Shown here in pieces: positions 8,926 through 17,526 of a DNA stretch of 64,000 nt; position 1 is the stretch's first letter; every line of letters begins with the position of its first letter. The DNA lies in NCBI RefSeq assembly GCF_018595675.2, contig NZ_CP092333.1, forward strand, positions 4,240,001 through 4,304,000, written 5' to 3'. A program made the position numbers and the translations under genes. The DNA is from Flavihumibacter fluvii (lineage in GTDB: Bacteria > Bacteroidota > Bacteroidia > Chitinophagales > Chitinophagaceae). The notes below the pieces were generated by a model, which worked only from the letters and a program-made list of their open reading frames with translations, ran no database searches and was not told the DNA's origin.

Positions 8926-9487
8926 ACTATATTTCTGGGCCCTTTTGGGGATCCTCTGCCTGCAGGCCTGCACCTCGGCTTCAAAAAGGAAGTCCGCCGA
9001 TTATTATGAACAAAACAAAACCTTGATCCATGAGACCCTGCAATTATATGACCAGTTATACCGGCACCAGCCTTTTTCAGCAGGATTCACGGACAAGTCC
9101 TTCAAATATTACCTGCTCGAGGTCAATACAGATACACTTCGTTACATTTATAATACAGATAACAATGACCAGAAATTTTATCAAACGATCCTGAAATTTC
9201 AATATGATACCACTAAGCTGAAGAATCTTGGGACGAATATCAAAGCCATCAAATGCCTCTGGTTATCCAAGTCTTCTTTTTATGTGGATAAAAGACGAGA
9301 GACGGTCACCTTCCTTTCTTTTAAATCAGCCTCAACCGATAAACCCTTTGTAGAAAATAAATATTATATCCTGATTTTTTTACCCCACCAGATCACGAGT
9401 CCGGATATCAGTGAAAGGATTAAGAAAGGCCGCCTGGTAAAAATCAACGACCTTGTTTATTTTACTATTGCTCCTAAGTTCAGGTAA
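8912..9487 (+). CDS. Small lipoprotein overlapping the papain-like gene
   Basis: 191 residues, no family recognised. It begins with a lipoprotein signal (LLGILCLQAC, lipobox Cys at residue 20), so the mature chain should be anchored in the outer or inner membrane. The rest is rich in Lys, Tyr and Asp and looks like alternating beta strands (KYYLLEVNTDTLRYIYNTD, CLWLSKSSFYVDKRRETVTFLSF). Its ATG lies 14 bases before the end of the upstream stop codon, which suggests translational coupling. A lipoprotein coupled to a secreted hydrolase fits an immunity or inhibitor protein, but that is inferred from gene arrangement only. Confidence 0.6.
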   Translation: MKNGRLYFWALLGILCLQACTSASKRKSADYYEQNKTLIHETLQLYDQLYRHQPFSAGFTDKSFKYYLLEVNTDTLRYIYNTDNNDQKFYQTILKFQYDTTKLKNLGTNIKAIKCLWLSKSSFYVDKRRETVTFLSFKSASTDKPFVENKYYILIFLPHQITSPDISERIKKGRLVKINDLVYFTIAPKFR

Positions 9488-9507
9488 AAGTATATTGCAT
9501 AATCGAG

Positions 9508-9927
9508 ATGATAGCACCAAGTAAACCGGAAAACCTGCCAGCTTTAAGGGCATTATTTTTAGCAACCCGGAAGGCGGCATTTCACTGGATGGACCGTGAC
9601 AGTTTCCGCGAATCGGATTTCGACGAGGAAACCAATGGGGAGTATATCCTGGTGGCCCATTATGGAAATAATATTGCCGGATTTATTTCCATATGGATGA
9701 AGGATAATTTTATTCATCACTTGTATGTAGATCCGGCTTTTCAACAAAAAGGTATTGGCTCGGAATTGCTGAAAGCTGCTTTGGAGTTATTGGATGCACC
9801 TGTTACCCTAAAATGCCTGGTGAAAAATGAAAAGGCGATCCTGTTTTACCGGAAACAGGGATTTTTTGAAATGGGTACTGGACCTTCAGCCGAGGGCAGG
9901 TATATCCTGTTTTCCTCCACCAAATAA
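9508..9927 (+). CDS. GNAT family N-acetyltransferase
   Basis: 139 residues, typical for a single GNAT domain. The acetyl-CoA-binding segment is clear: HHLYVDPAFQQKGIGSELLKAAL (motif A, Q-x-x-G-I-G), then LKCLVKNEKAILFYRKQGFFEMG (motif B). It has no signal peptide, so it acts in the cytoplasm. The substrate cannot be read from the sequence. It starts 20 bases after the lipoprotein gene and ends 9 bases before the sialidase gene, so it may be co-transcribed with either. Confidence 0.85.
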   Translation: MIAPSKPENLPALRALFLATRKAAFHWMDRDSFRESDFDEETNGEYILVAHYGNNIAGFISIWMKDNFIHHLYVDPAFQQKGIGSELLKAALELLDAPVTLKCLVKNEKAILFYRKQGFFEMGTGPSAEGRYILFSSTK

Positions 9928-9936
9928 TGTAATGAA

Positions 9937-11106
9937 ATGATAAACCTGTCCCTTGTCATCATGCTGCTGTTGACATTTACCAATTCACCAGCACAGCAAA
10001 AATTTGTCCCGGTATTCGAATCCGGTAAGCAAGGGTATAACAGTTACCGCATCCCGGCAATTATCCGGCTGCCCAATGGGGACCTGCTGGCTTTTTGCGA
10101 AGGCCGGGTGAAAGATGCCGGTGATTTTGGCAATATTGATATCGTCATGAAAAGCAGCCGGGATAAGGGGAAAAACTGGGGGCCCATGCAGGTGGTTGCT
10201 GATGCGGCGGAAGTGCAGGCTGGCAACCCGGCGCCGGTCGTAGACCTTTCTGATCCTGCCTATCCGAAGGGCCGGATTTTTTTATTCTACAACACAGGCA
10301 ATAACCACGAAAATGAGGTAAGGAAAGGACATGGACTTCGGGAAGCATGGTACATCACTTCCATCGATAATGGATTGACCTGGTCTGTTCCGGTGAATAT
10401 TACGACACAGGTGCACCGGCCCAAACAACCTGCTGTTAATAAGGATTATGATTTTCCGGATGACTGGCGCAGTTATGCCAATACGCCCGGACATGCCATG
10501 CAGTTCCAGTCCGGCCGATATAAAGGACGGATCTATATTGCCGCCAACCACTCTGCCGGCGATCCGCAACAACAGTCCGTGGATTACAAAGCCCATGGCT
10601 ATTACACGGATGACCATGGGAAGTCTTTTCAATTGGGGGCAACGATCAACCTGCCGGGTAGTAATGAATCCACTGCCGCTGAACTTAGTGGAAACCGACT
10701 GTTGGTAAATTCGCGGAACCAGCGGGGTGATATAAAATCACGGATCATCTCTATTAGCAGTGATGGCGGTAGCAGCTGGGATACCACCTATTTTGACCCT
10801 AACCTGCCAGACCCGGTGAATGAAGGCAGCCTGCTCAATATTGGCAGTAAAGCCGGAAAGGCGGTCCTGGCTTTCACTAACGCGGCTGATACTGCACATA
10901 GAAACAAACTGACCCTGCGCATCAGTGATGACGAGGGTCAGTCATGGAAGAGATCCTGGTTGGTCTATGCCGGTGATGCAGCAAATGATGCAGTTGATTA
11001 CGCCGCCTATTCCGACCTGGTACAAACAGGGAAAAAGGAAATAGGTATCCTGTTTGAAAAGGATGATTACACCTCAATTGTCTTTACAACGATAAGCTGG
11101 AAGTAG
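9937..11106 (+). CDS. Secreted sialidase, GH33
   Basis: 389 residues with a signal peptide (ends NSPAQ). The sialidase landmarks are present: the YRIPAI segment that supplies the first catalytic Arg, the following FCEGRVKDAGDFGNIDIV with the acid-base Asp region, and four Asp boxes (SRDKGKNWG, SIDNGLTWS, SSDGGSSWD, SDDEGQSWK) that mark the blades of the six-bladed propeller. Family members release terminal sialic acid from glycoconjugates outside the cell. No sialic acid catabolism gene is beside it. Its 3' end overlaps the convergent DoxX gene by 23 bases. Confidence 0.9.
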   Translation: MINLSLVIMLLLTFTNSPAQQKFVPVFESGKQGYNSYRIPAIIRLPNGDLLAFCEGRVKDAGDFGNIDIVMKSSRDKGKNWGPMQVVADAAEVQAGNPAPVVDLSDPAYPKGRIFLFYNTGNNHENEVRKGHGLREAWYITSIDNGLTWSVPVNITTQVHRPKQPAVNKDYDFPDDWRSYANTPGHAMQFQSGRYKGRIYIAANHSAGDPQQQSVDYKAHGYYTDDHGKSFQLGATINLPGSNESTAAELSGNRLLVNSRNQRGDIKSRIISISSDGGSSWDTTYFDPNLPDPVNEGSLLNIGSKAGKAVLAFTNAADTAHRNKLTLRISDDEGQSWKRSWLVYAGDAANDAVDYAAYSDLVQTGKKEIGILFEKDDYTSIVFTTISWK

Positions 11107-11467
11107 GCACATTGTTGCGGTGCCAGGTAATAAATGAAGCTACAAGGATACCCAGGAATACCAGCGGCATGATGGCCATGGATACCGCGTCACCACTGGA
11201 CAAATGTGCAATAAAGGCCGAGATGAAAGTGATGGCGAATCCGGCGTAGGCGAAGTTTTTAAGGCTTTTTGGCACAATGGGTAAGATAAGCGTCACCGCA
11301 CCTACTACTTTTAACAGGCCCAATTCAATCCTGAAATAAGCAGGAAAGCCCAGGTGGACAAATGCAGCACTCATATCCGGATTAGTTAAATAACTGAATC
11401 CACTGAAGAGCATCATCAATGAAATGATACCGGTTGTTGCCCAATAGGCGATTTTATTCTTTTTCAT
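11084..11467 (-). CDS. DoxX-like membrane protein
   Basis: 127 residues with four predicted membrane helices (GIISLMMLFSGFSYL; LGLLKVVGAVTLILPIV; NFAYAGFAITFISAFIAHL; MAIMPLVFLGILVASFI). The loop LTNPDMSAAFVHLGFPAYFRIELGLLKVVGA is typical of the DoxX-like family. The role of such proteins is poorly defined. It begins 9 bases after the NmrA-like gene on the same strand, and both diverge from the HxlR regulator, an arrangement that usually marks a stress-induced pair. Confidence 0.82.
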   Translation of the reverse strand: MKKNKIAYWATTGIISLMMLFSGFSYLTNPDMSAAFVHLGFPAYFRIELGLLKVVGAVTLILPIVPKSLKNFAYAGFAITFISAFIAHLSSGDAVSMAIMPLVFLGILVASFITWHRNNVPTSSLSL

Positions 11468-11476
11468 GGTGTTGTT

Positions 11477-12355
11477 TTAGGAAGTGTAAACAGATGCAAA
11501 ATATTCTTTCAGGGATGTCGGTTTCCTGCCAATCAGTTTTTCCAGGTCCGATGCTGATGTGTCAAATTCCCCCTGCTTAATGGCTTCGCTGAATCCGGCA
11601 AACATGCCGACATATTCAACAGGGACGCCTGCTTTGGAAAGGGTGTCAATATATACTTCCGCAGCCGGATTGATATTGCTGATTTTTTTGCCGGTTAGTT
11701 CTCCAAGGATCCGGGCAACATCATATAGTGTATACGTCGCATCATTAGCTACGATATAAGATTTATTTTCATGCCCTTCTGTGCTAAGGATATTCGCTGC
11801 CGCTTCTGCCATATCTTGCCGTGTCGTATACGATGCTTTGCCATCACCTGCGGGAAGGAATACCCCTGTCTCCAATACCTTCTCGCCCATGAACATCGGC
11901 AGTATATCTGCATACAAACTATTCAGCATGATAGTGTATGGAATACCGCTGGCCTTTACCGCTTTTTCGGTTTCCATATGTGATTTGGCAACAATATAAA
12001 TGGGTGAATGGGCTGATTCATTCTTACGGAAGAAACTGGTGTAGATAATATGTTTCACTCCCGCTTCCCTGGCGGCATTCACTGCATTGGCCTGTTGTTC
12101 CGCCCTGTTCGCAAGGTCATTTCCCGAAATCAGTAACAGTTTGTCTGTTCCCTCAAATGCAGCCAGTAATGATGCGTAATCATTATAGTCGCCCAATTTG
12201 AGTTGGATGCCTTTTGCTTTCAGGTCCTCTGCTTTAGCCGGGTCCCTTACCAGTGCGGAGATGGAAGCCGGCGTTGCCCCCTTTTTCAGCAGGAAATCAA
12301 TGGTTGCTTTACCCAGTTGCCCGGTTGCCCCGGTAATTAATATTGTCTTGCTCAT
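11477..12355 (-). CDS. NmrA-like atypical short-chain dehydrogenase
   Basis: 292 residues. The N-terminal Rossmann motif TGATGQLGKATIDFLLKKG binds a dinucleotide. The middle (NAAREAGVKHIIYTSFFRKNES and SGIPYTIMLNSLYADILPMFMG) follows NmrA/QorB-type NAD(P)H-dependent reductases. There is no classical Y-x-x-x-K pair, in line with the atypical subgroup. It is cytoplasmic, and the most likely role is quinone or electrophile reduction or redox sensing. It diverges from the HxlR gene across about 100 bases containing repeated half-sites, so HxlR control is likely. Confidence 0.85.
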   Translation of the reverse strand: MSKTILITGATGQLGKATIDFLLKKGATPASISALVRDPAKAEDLKAKGIQLKLGDYNDYASLLAAFEGTDKLLLISGNDLANRAEQQANAVNAAREAGVKHIIYTSFFRKNESAHSPIYIVAKSHMETEKAVKASGIPYTIMLNSLYADILPMFMGEKVLETGVFLPAGDGKASYTTRQDMAEAAANILSTEGHENKSYIVANDATYTLYDVARILGELTGKKISNINPAAEVYIDTLSKAGVPVEYVGMFAGFSEAIKQGEFDTSASDLEKLIGRKPTSLKEYFASVYTS

Positions 12356-12393
12356 GGTTCAATTTTTTTTGATACCACAAAACTACCTACCTT

Positions 12394-12446
12394 TACTATA
12401 CTTTAGTAACCACTATACAAAAGGGAAGTGCTTCACTTTAGTATAG
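12394..12446. promoter_or_regulatory. Candidate HxlR operator between the divergent genes
   Basis: The divergent gap holds three copies of the half-site CTATAC or its complement. One is CTATACTTTAG at 12396-12406, lying inside the inverted repeat TACTA-TACTT-TAGTA at 12394-12408. The second is CTATAC at 12413-12418, and the third is the inverted CTTTAGTATAG at 12436-12446. HxlR proteins bind paired half-sites as dimers, so this fits auto-regulation plus control of the NmrA/DoxX pair. Confidence 0.5.
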
Positions 12447-12455
12447 CGACAATAA

Positions 12456-12851
12456 ATGTATATGGCACAACCTAAATGTATTATCAGTAATTGTCCTGCT
12501 GAATTTGCTCTGGCCGTTAATGATACCCTTGAATTCCTAAGCGGGAAATGGAAGTTGCCGATCCTGGGTTCCCTGATCGAAGGGAAGAAACGGTTCAGGG
12601 AAATTGAACGTACCCTGCCTGGCATTTCGCCACGGATGTTATCGAAAGAGTTGCGGGACCTGGAGATGAATAAAATGGTCACCCGCACCGTATATGATAC
12701 CATTCCTGCTACAGTTGAGTATGAGATCACGGAGTATGGTTTGTCGCTGGACAAAGTATTGATGGCCATGTATGAATGGGGTACGGCCCACCGGAAGAAG
12801 ATCATGGGCAAGACTAAAAAGGCTGCCCAGCATGAACCGGTGACAGGCTAA
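12456..12851 (+). CDS. HxlR family winged-helix transcription regulator
   Basis: 131 residues. The family pattern is complete: an N-terminal Cys-bearing segment (CIISNCPAEFAL), then LSGKWKLPILGSLIEGKKRFREIERTLPGISPRMLSKELRDLE, which is the recognition winged helix, and YEITEYGLSLDKVLMAMYEWG. The Cys residues near the N-terminus (8 and 13) are placed where redox-sensing HxlR members have theirs. A second in-frame ATG two codons on (12462) is an alternative start. It most likely represses or activates the divergent NmrA-like/DoxX genes in response to electrophiles or oxidants. Confidence 0.9.
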   Translation: MYMAQPKCIISNCPAEFALAVNDTLEFLSGKWKLPILGSLIEGKKRFREIERTLPGISPRMLSKELRDLEMNKMVTRTVYDTIPATVEYEITEYGLSLDKVLMAMYEWGTAHRKKIMGKTKKAAQHEPVTG

Positions 12852-12902
12852 TTTTTCTATCCGGCTTGATTCGGGGTAGGACAACAGCATTTATATTTGG
12901 TG

Positions 12903-15251
12903 ATGAAATCAATTGCCTTCTCTTTCCTTTTTTGCATCCTGCTGTTCAATAAGCAGTTTGCCACTGCCCAGGATAACAATTCCCTGCCGCGCAGTACGCC
13001 GGAAGCCCAGGGCGTTTCCTCAGAAAGCCTTATCCGGTTTATTGATACCCTGCAAAACAGCCCGCACGAATTTCACAGCATCATGATCCTGCGACATGGT
13101 AAAGTGATTGCTGAAGGATGGTGGAAGCCCTTCCAGCCAAATCTGGTACACACCATGTATTCCTGCAGTAAAAGTTTTACTGCGACTGCGATTGGATTTT
13201 TGGTCGCTGAAAAGAAACTTACCGTAGAAGATAAAGTCATTAGTTTTTTCCCCGATAAACTGCCGGACAATATTTCTGATCACCTGAAAGCGCTTCGCAT
13301 CCGCGACCTCCTTAGCATGAGTGTGGGCCAGGAAGAAGACCCAACCTGGGCAATTGTCCAAAGCCCGGATTGGATAAAAGAGTTCCTGAAAACGCCCATT
13401 AAATTCCAGCCCGGAACAGCATTCCTTTACAATTCCGCAGCTACTTATATGCTCTCGGCCATCGTGCAGAAAGTATCGGGTGAAAAGCTGGTTGACTTTT
13501 TACAGCCCCGGTTATTTGCACCGCTTCATATAAAAGAAATTGATTGGGAAACTGACCCGCAAGGCATCAATACCGGCGGCTGGGGATTGCGGCTGAAGAC
13601 GGAAGACATGGCCAAATTCGGCCAGCTCTTCCTGCAAAAAGGCATCTGGCAGAGCAAACAAATTATCCCGGCAGCGTGGATTGAGGAAGCCAGCACCATG
13701 AAAATCATGCAGGACCCGTCAGCACCAGAGGAGAAAAAAAGCAAAAGCGATTGGCTTCAAGGCTATTGTTACCAGATGTGGCGTGGCCGGCATAACAGTT
13801 TTCGCGGTGATGGCGCCTTCGGGCAATATATCCTGGTGATTCCAGATGAAGATGTTGTAGTGGCTATCACATCTGAGACTGGTGATATGCAGGCCGAGCT
13901 TGACATGGTGTGGGATCACCTGCTGCCCATATTTCAGGAACCAATACCAAAAGCGAATGCTAAACAGCAAAAACGCCTTAAAAACAAACTGGCGAACCTT
14001 TCGGTAAAAACCGGGTTTCAGTCATCGGGTGAAGCTAACCAGGCAGCAACCATTTCAGGAAAAACATTTGGCATTGTTTCCCTGCAGCGTGGACTGGATA
14101 GCCTTCGCATCAATTTTAATAAAGACCAGTGCCGGTTGACAGTATTCACGGATTCTGTACCACATGAATTGAACTTTGGCAAGAACCAGTGGCTACCGGG
14201 AACCACCACCCGAAAAGGCCCTTACCTTGTTTCTGCTGCAAAAAACAACCGCAATGAATTGACGACGTCAAAAATTGCCGGGGCGTATACCTGGAAAGAT
14301 GACCATACGCTTGACATGAAAATCCTGTATTATGAGAGTCCGCACACAGAAACAATCCGTTGTATCTTCTATGGCGATAGTATGCGCCTGGAAAATATCG
14401 CAAGTTTTGATCCGGCGCATAAGGCCAGCCTGAAAACAGTGCCTGTGGAAACTAAAGTAAATGCACCCCGGCTGATCATGCGTGGTGATGACATGGGTTT
14501 TTCCCATTCAGGCAATCTGGCCCTGGAACAATCCTATAGCAAGGGCATTGAAACAAGTATAGAATTATTGGCAGTATCCCCCTGGTTCCCCGAAGCGGTG
14601 AAATGGCTGGCCGATCATCCTAACATTGAAGTGGGCCTGCATTTTGCGATCACCAGCGAATGGGATAATATCAAATGGCGGCCATTGACGGATGCACCCA
14701 GCCTGCGCAATGCCGATGGCTATTTTTATCCCATGCTGTTCCCGAATAAAAATTATCCAAAACACGCTGTGCTGGAAAATGCCTGGAAACTGGATGAACT
14801 GGAAAAAGAATTGCGCGCCCAGATCATCCTCGCCAAAAAATATGTACCGCGACTGAACCATATCTCCGGACACATGGGTAGTGTAAACTTTGATCCCCAG
14901 GTAACTGCTATGGCTAAACGCGTGGCTGCTTCTTATAACCTGGACCTTGTAGATGCCGGATTTCCGGTGACCTGGCTTCCGGTCAACCTGCAAAACAAAA
15001 CCCCGGAACAGAAGATCGATGCCTTCATTGCATCGCTCAGCCAACTGCAGGATGGGAAAACCTATTTGTTTGTAGAGCATCCCGGACTCAATGACGCAGA
15101 GCTGCAGGCCATCCATCATATCGGGTATGAAAATGTTGCGGAAGACAGGCAGGGCGTTACCGATCTTTTCACCAGTGAAAAATTGAAAGAAGCGATTGTT
15201 CGCCGGGGCATACAATTGGTCGGCTATGGAAAGGCGATCAGTGCAGAATAA
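12903..15251 (+). CDS. Secreted serine hydrolase (class C beta-lactamase fold) fused to a ChbG/YdjC-like deacetylase
   Basis: 782 residues with a signal peptide (ends FATAQ). Residues about 30-345 are a class C beta-lactamase-type domain with Ser87-x-x-Lys90 (SCSK), a Tyr motif in FLYNSAATYML, and GDGAFGQ in place of the usual KTG/HTG box. Residues about 355-515 are a beta-rich linker. Residues about 520-780 match the ChbG/YdjC carbohydrate deacetylase family: LIMRGDDMGFS (metal Asp pair), VGLHFAIT (His), and LNHISGHMGS (His ligands). The ATG at 12903 is preferred over the in-frame TTG at 12897. The parts suggest one exported protein that cleaves an ester or amide and also deacetylates a sugar. 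The exact substrates are unknown. Confidence 0.8.
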   Translation: MKSIAFSFLFCILLFNKQFATAQDNNSLPRSTPEAQGVSSESLIRFIDTLQNSPHEFHSIMILRHGKVIAEGWWKPFQPNLVHTMYSCSKSFTATAIGFLVAEKKLTVEDKVISFFPDKLPDNISDHLKALRIRDLLSMSVGQEEDPTWAIVQSPDWIKEFLKTPIKFQPGTAFLYNSAATYMLSAIVQKVSGEKLVDFLQPRLFAPLHIKEIDWETDPQGINTGGWGLRLKTEDMAKFGQLFLQKGIWQSKQIIPAAWIEEASTMKIMQDPSAPEEKKSKSDWLQGYCYQMWRGRHNSFRGDGAFGQYILVIPDEDVVVAITSETGDMQAELDMVWDHLLPIFQEPIPKANAKQQKRLKNKLANLSVKTGFQSSGEANQAATISGKTFGIVSLQRGLDSLRINFNKDQCRLTVFTDSVPHELNFGKNQWLPGTTTRKGPYLVSAAKNNRNELTTSKIAGAYTWKDDHTLDMKILYYESPHTETIRCIFYGDSMRLENIASFDPAHKASLKTVPVETKVNAPRLIMRGDDMGFSHSGNLALEQSYSKGIETSIELLAVSPWFPEAVKWLADHPNIEVGLHFAITSEWDNIKWRPLTDAPSLRNADGYFYPMLFPNKNYPKHAVLENAWKLDELEKELRAQIILAKKYVPRLNHISGHMGSVNFDPQVTAMAKRVAASYNLDLVDAGFPVTWLPVNLQNKTPEQKIDAFIASLSQLQDGKTYLFVEHPGLNDAELQAIHHIGYENVAEDRQGVTDLFTSEKLKEAIVRRGIQLVGYGKAISAE

Positions 15252-15294
15252 ATACCATTTGCAGCAGGCTTGCCTTGATTATTTGTATATTTTA

Positions 15295-15777
15295 TTAATG
15301 GTGGTGTTTGCTTTTGCCATTTCCCTTGTGCTTTCCATTATCATGGTGGTCATCATGGTCATACCTGTCGTAATGGTCATAGCGCTCATAGCGACGGCGA
15401 TCATCCCGGATCACGACCTGCCGACCATAGTTGCCCTTGTACCGGCCATATTGTCCGCGGTAATAATCACAACGCCTGTATGGGGCATTATCATTCAACA
15501 CCACTTTGTACCCCCGGTAAAGGTCATAGCCCCGGTAACAATCCGGTAAGGCGGCGGCAAAGATCCAGCGGCCGCCATTCAGGTACACAAACTGCCTGCG
15601 CGGCACATTATAATATACATCAATATCCGGAAGGTAATAATAAGCGGCATAGTCGTATCCCACAGGGCCCCATTGCGGCTGTACGCCAACATTTACCTGG
15701 ACGCTGACCTGCGCCTGGCCGGGTGTTGCGATCTGTAATAAACCTAGTACGGTGATGGTCAGGAATAGTTGTTTCAT
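15295..15777 (-). CDS. Small secreted protein with a Tyr/Arg/His-rich tail
   Basis: 160 residues, family not recognised. A signal peptide (MKQLFLTITVLGLLQIATPG, then QAQ) leads into a short beta-rich segment (VSVQVNVGVQPQWGPVGYDYAAYYYLPDIDVYYNVPRR-like, with FVYLNGGRWIFA). The last 60 residues are low complexity, dominated by Tyr, Arg, Asp and finally His and Lys (ending KSKHHH). Similar short secreted proteins with aromatic and basic tails occur in Chitinophagaceae without a known role. The tail could bind metal or polyanions. It stands alone, convergent with the fusion gene at 12903. Confidence 0.7.
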   Translation of the reverse strand: MKQLFLTITVLGLLQIATPGQAQVSVQVNVGVQPQWGPVGYDYAAYYYLPDIDVYYNVPRRQFVYLNGGRWIFAAALPDCYRGYDLYRGYKVVLNDNAPYRRCDYYRGQYGRYKGNYGRQVVIRDDRRRYERYDHYDRYDHDDHHDNGKHKGNGKSKHHH

Positions 15778-15878
15778 ATAGGTGATTTATACTTTAGAGG
15801 GCAAAAACTGTACATAGTTAAATGAGCAACTGTTAGCATTTTCTTAATATGCTGGCATGCCGGACAATTAGCCCTGAC

Positions 15879-15910
15879 CTTGAAATATGGCACATAACTT
15901 ACTATCTTTG
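15879..15910 (+). promoter_or_regulatory. Bacteroidota-type promoter before the RND efflux operon
   Basis: A perfect -7 box TATCTTTG (TAnnTTTG) lies at 15903-15910, with CTTG at 15879-15882 as the -33 element, 20 bases apart, which is normal spacing for the primary sigma factor of this phylum. The predicted transcript would begin only a few bases before the ATG at 15918. Confidence 0.5.
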
Positions 15911-15917
15911 CGCCTGC

Positions 15918-16268
15918 ATGGCTAGATTGTTTACTTTATTCCTGATACTTGCACACATGAACTGTGCTTTTCTAGGCGCCCCCGGGATTAGCCTGGAAGA
16001 CTCATCTTCCTATGGCCGGAATTCATCAGGTGCCGCTATGCTCATTCCATTAGCCCAAGATCCTGCTGATGCGGATGCCGGTAACGACAGGCACAATGAC
16101 CAGGACATGCTTGAGCTTTCATCTGTTGAAGATGATTACTGCCATTGTTCTTATTTTATTACCAGCCCGGTTATTCACCTGAACCTGGTCAATATTTTTC
16201 CGGATCTTGCTCACCCGCAACTGGTCAACTCCTCCGGAAAGATCCATACACCACCTCCCGAAGCCTGA
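15918..16268 (+). CDS. Small secreted protein leading the RND efflux operon
   Basis: 116 residues from the ATG at 15918; an in-frame ATG at 15849 lies upstream of the predicted promoter and is less likely. It starts with a hydrophobic signal (MARLFTLFLILAHMNCAFLG). It continues with an acidic, low-complexity middle (DPADADAGNDRHNDQDM), a Cys-x-Cys (YCHCSYF), and ends GKIHTPPPEA. The layout resembles short secreted proteins often found ahead of metal or RND efflux genes in Bacteroidota, which share a Cys/His-rich middle and a PPP tail. Metal binding is a guess. The efflux adaptor follows 100 bases later. Confidence 0.6.
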   Translation: MARLFTLFLILAHMNCAFLGAPGISLEDSSSYGRNSSGAAMLIPLAQDPADADAGNDRHNDQDMLELSSVEDDYCHCSYFITSPVIHLNLVNIFPDLAHPQLVNSSGKIHTPPPEA

Positions 16269-16368
16269 TGCTATTTCACCTGTTGTATTGATTGAAAAAT
16301 GTATAGCTGCAGCTGTTTGTTGCTGCCTGCATTTTATTATTTAATCTGATTGAAGAGAACATAGCATC

Positions 16369-17487
16369 ATGAAAAATTATTTTTCCTGGACCCCTGTCGT
16401 ATTAGTGACCATTCTATTTTTTGCCGTTTCCTGTTCCGGTGATACAGCCTTGAAAGCAACTGCACCCGATTCTTTCAAAGTCATTAATCCCACCATTGTT
16501 GATACCATTTTTACTCAAGAATATATTGCCGAGATCCAGTCACTGCAGAATGTGGAGATCCGCACCCATGTTAAAGGATTTATTGAAAAAATCCACGTGG
16601 ATGAGGGGAAGCCGGTCCAGGCCGGCCAGATCCTTTTTACCCTAGGCAACAGGGAATTCAGGGAAAACCTGTTAAAGGCCACCGCCAACTATAAAAGCCT
16701 CATCGCTGAACTTAAGATGGCCGAAGTCGAACTCAAGAACACCAGGACCCTGGCCGATAAAAACATCGTTTCCAATTCTGAACTGGAACTGGCCGTCGCC
16801 CGTAAGGAAGCCGTGGAAGCCAAACTCGAAGAAGCACAGTCCGCCATCTCCATTGCCCGGATCAACATTTCCTTCACGGAAGTAAAAGCGCCATTCAACG
16901 GGGTGATCAACCGTATTCCTTTTAAAACCGGAAGCCTGGTATCGGAAGGCGACCTGCTCACCAAGATCTCTGACAACAAAGAGGTCTTTGCCTATTTCAA
17001 TATTTCCGAAAAGGAATTCATTGACCTCATGAAAAAGGATAGTGTCGGTACCACTGAAGAAGTGTCGCTGCTGATGGCCAACAATGAATTGTTCAAGTAT
17101 TCCGGAAAGATAGAGACCGTCGAAAATGAGATCGACAAAGGCACCGGGAATATCGCTTTCAGGGCCCGGTTTAAAAACCCGGACCAGCTGCTGAAGCATG
17201 GTGCCAGCGGAAAAATCCTGGTTAAGGAAGAACTGAAAAACGCATTGGTCATCCCCCAGAAATCAACTTTTGAGATCCAGGACAAGGTCTATGTATTTAC
17301 CGTGGATAGCGCCAATACCATCCGGAGCCGGAACATTATTCCCCGGCTCCGCCTGCCGCATTTGTATGTCATCGACTCCGGGCTTGACCCCCGGGACCGC
17401 GTGATCTATGAAGGCATCCAACAGGTTAAAGATGGCCAGAAAGTCAACCCGCAGGTGATCGCTTTCCGGGATGTAAAATTTGACTAA
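16369..17487 (+). CDS. RND efflux periplasmic adaptor (membrane fusion protein)
   Basis: 372 residues. Lipoprotein signal with lipobox Cys (FFAVSCSGD). The domain order is classic: first half of the lipoyl domain (EIRTHVKGFIEKIHVDEGKPVQAGQILFTL), a long helical hairpin (about residues 105-165), second lipoyl half (VKAPFNGVINRIPFKTGSLVSEG), then beta-barrel and membrane-proximal domains. It links the inner-membrane pump at 17527 to the outer-membrane channel at 20683. The spacing of 39 bases to the pump gene indicates one operon. Confidence 0.92.
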   Translation: MKNYFSWTPVVLVTILFFAVSCSGDTALKATAPDSFKVINPTIVDTIFTQEYIAEIQSLQNVEIRTHVKGFIEKIHVDEGKPVQAGQILFTLGNREFRENLLKATANYKSLIAELKMAEVELKNTRTLADKNIVSNSELELAVARKEAVEAKLEEAQSAISIARINISFTEVKAPFNGVINRIPFKTGSLVSEGDLLTKISDNKEVFAYFNISEKEFIDLMKKDSVGTTEEVSLLMANNELFKYSGKIETVENEIDKGTGNIAFRARFKNPDQLLKHGASGKILVKEELKNALVIPQKSTFEIQDKVYVFTVDSANTIRSRNIIPRLRLPHLYVIDSGLDPRDRVIYEGIQQVKDGQKVNPQVIAFRDVKFD

Positions 17488-17526
17488 GCCGTCCGGCCTA
17501 TTCCCTATTTATCAAAAAGCAATACC

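Noticed and set aside
15196-15549. A 117-codon hydrophobic frame on the plus strand, antisense to the secreted protein at 15295-15777
   Set aside because: Its Val/Ile-rich run is the mirror of the Tyr/Arg/Asp/His-rich tail on the other strand. The minus-strand protein has a proper signal peptide and coding character, so the plus frame is a shadow.
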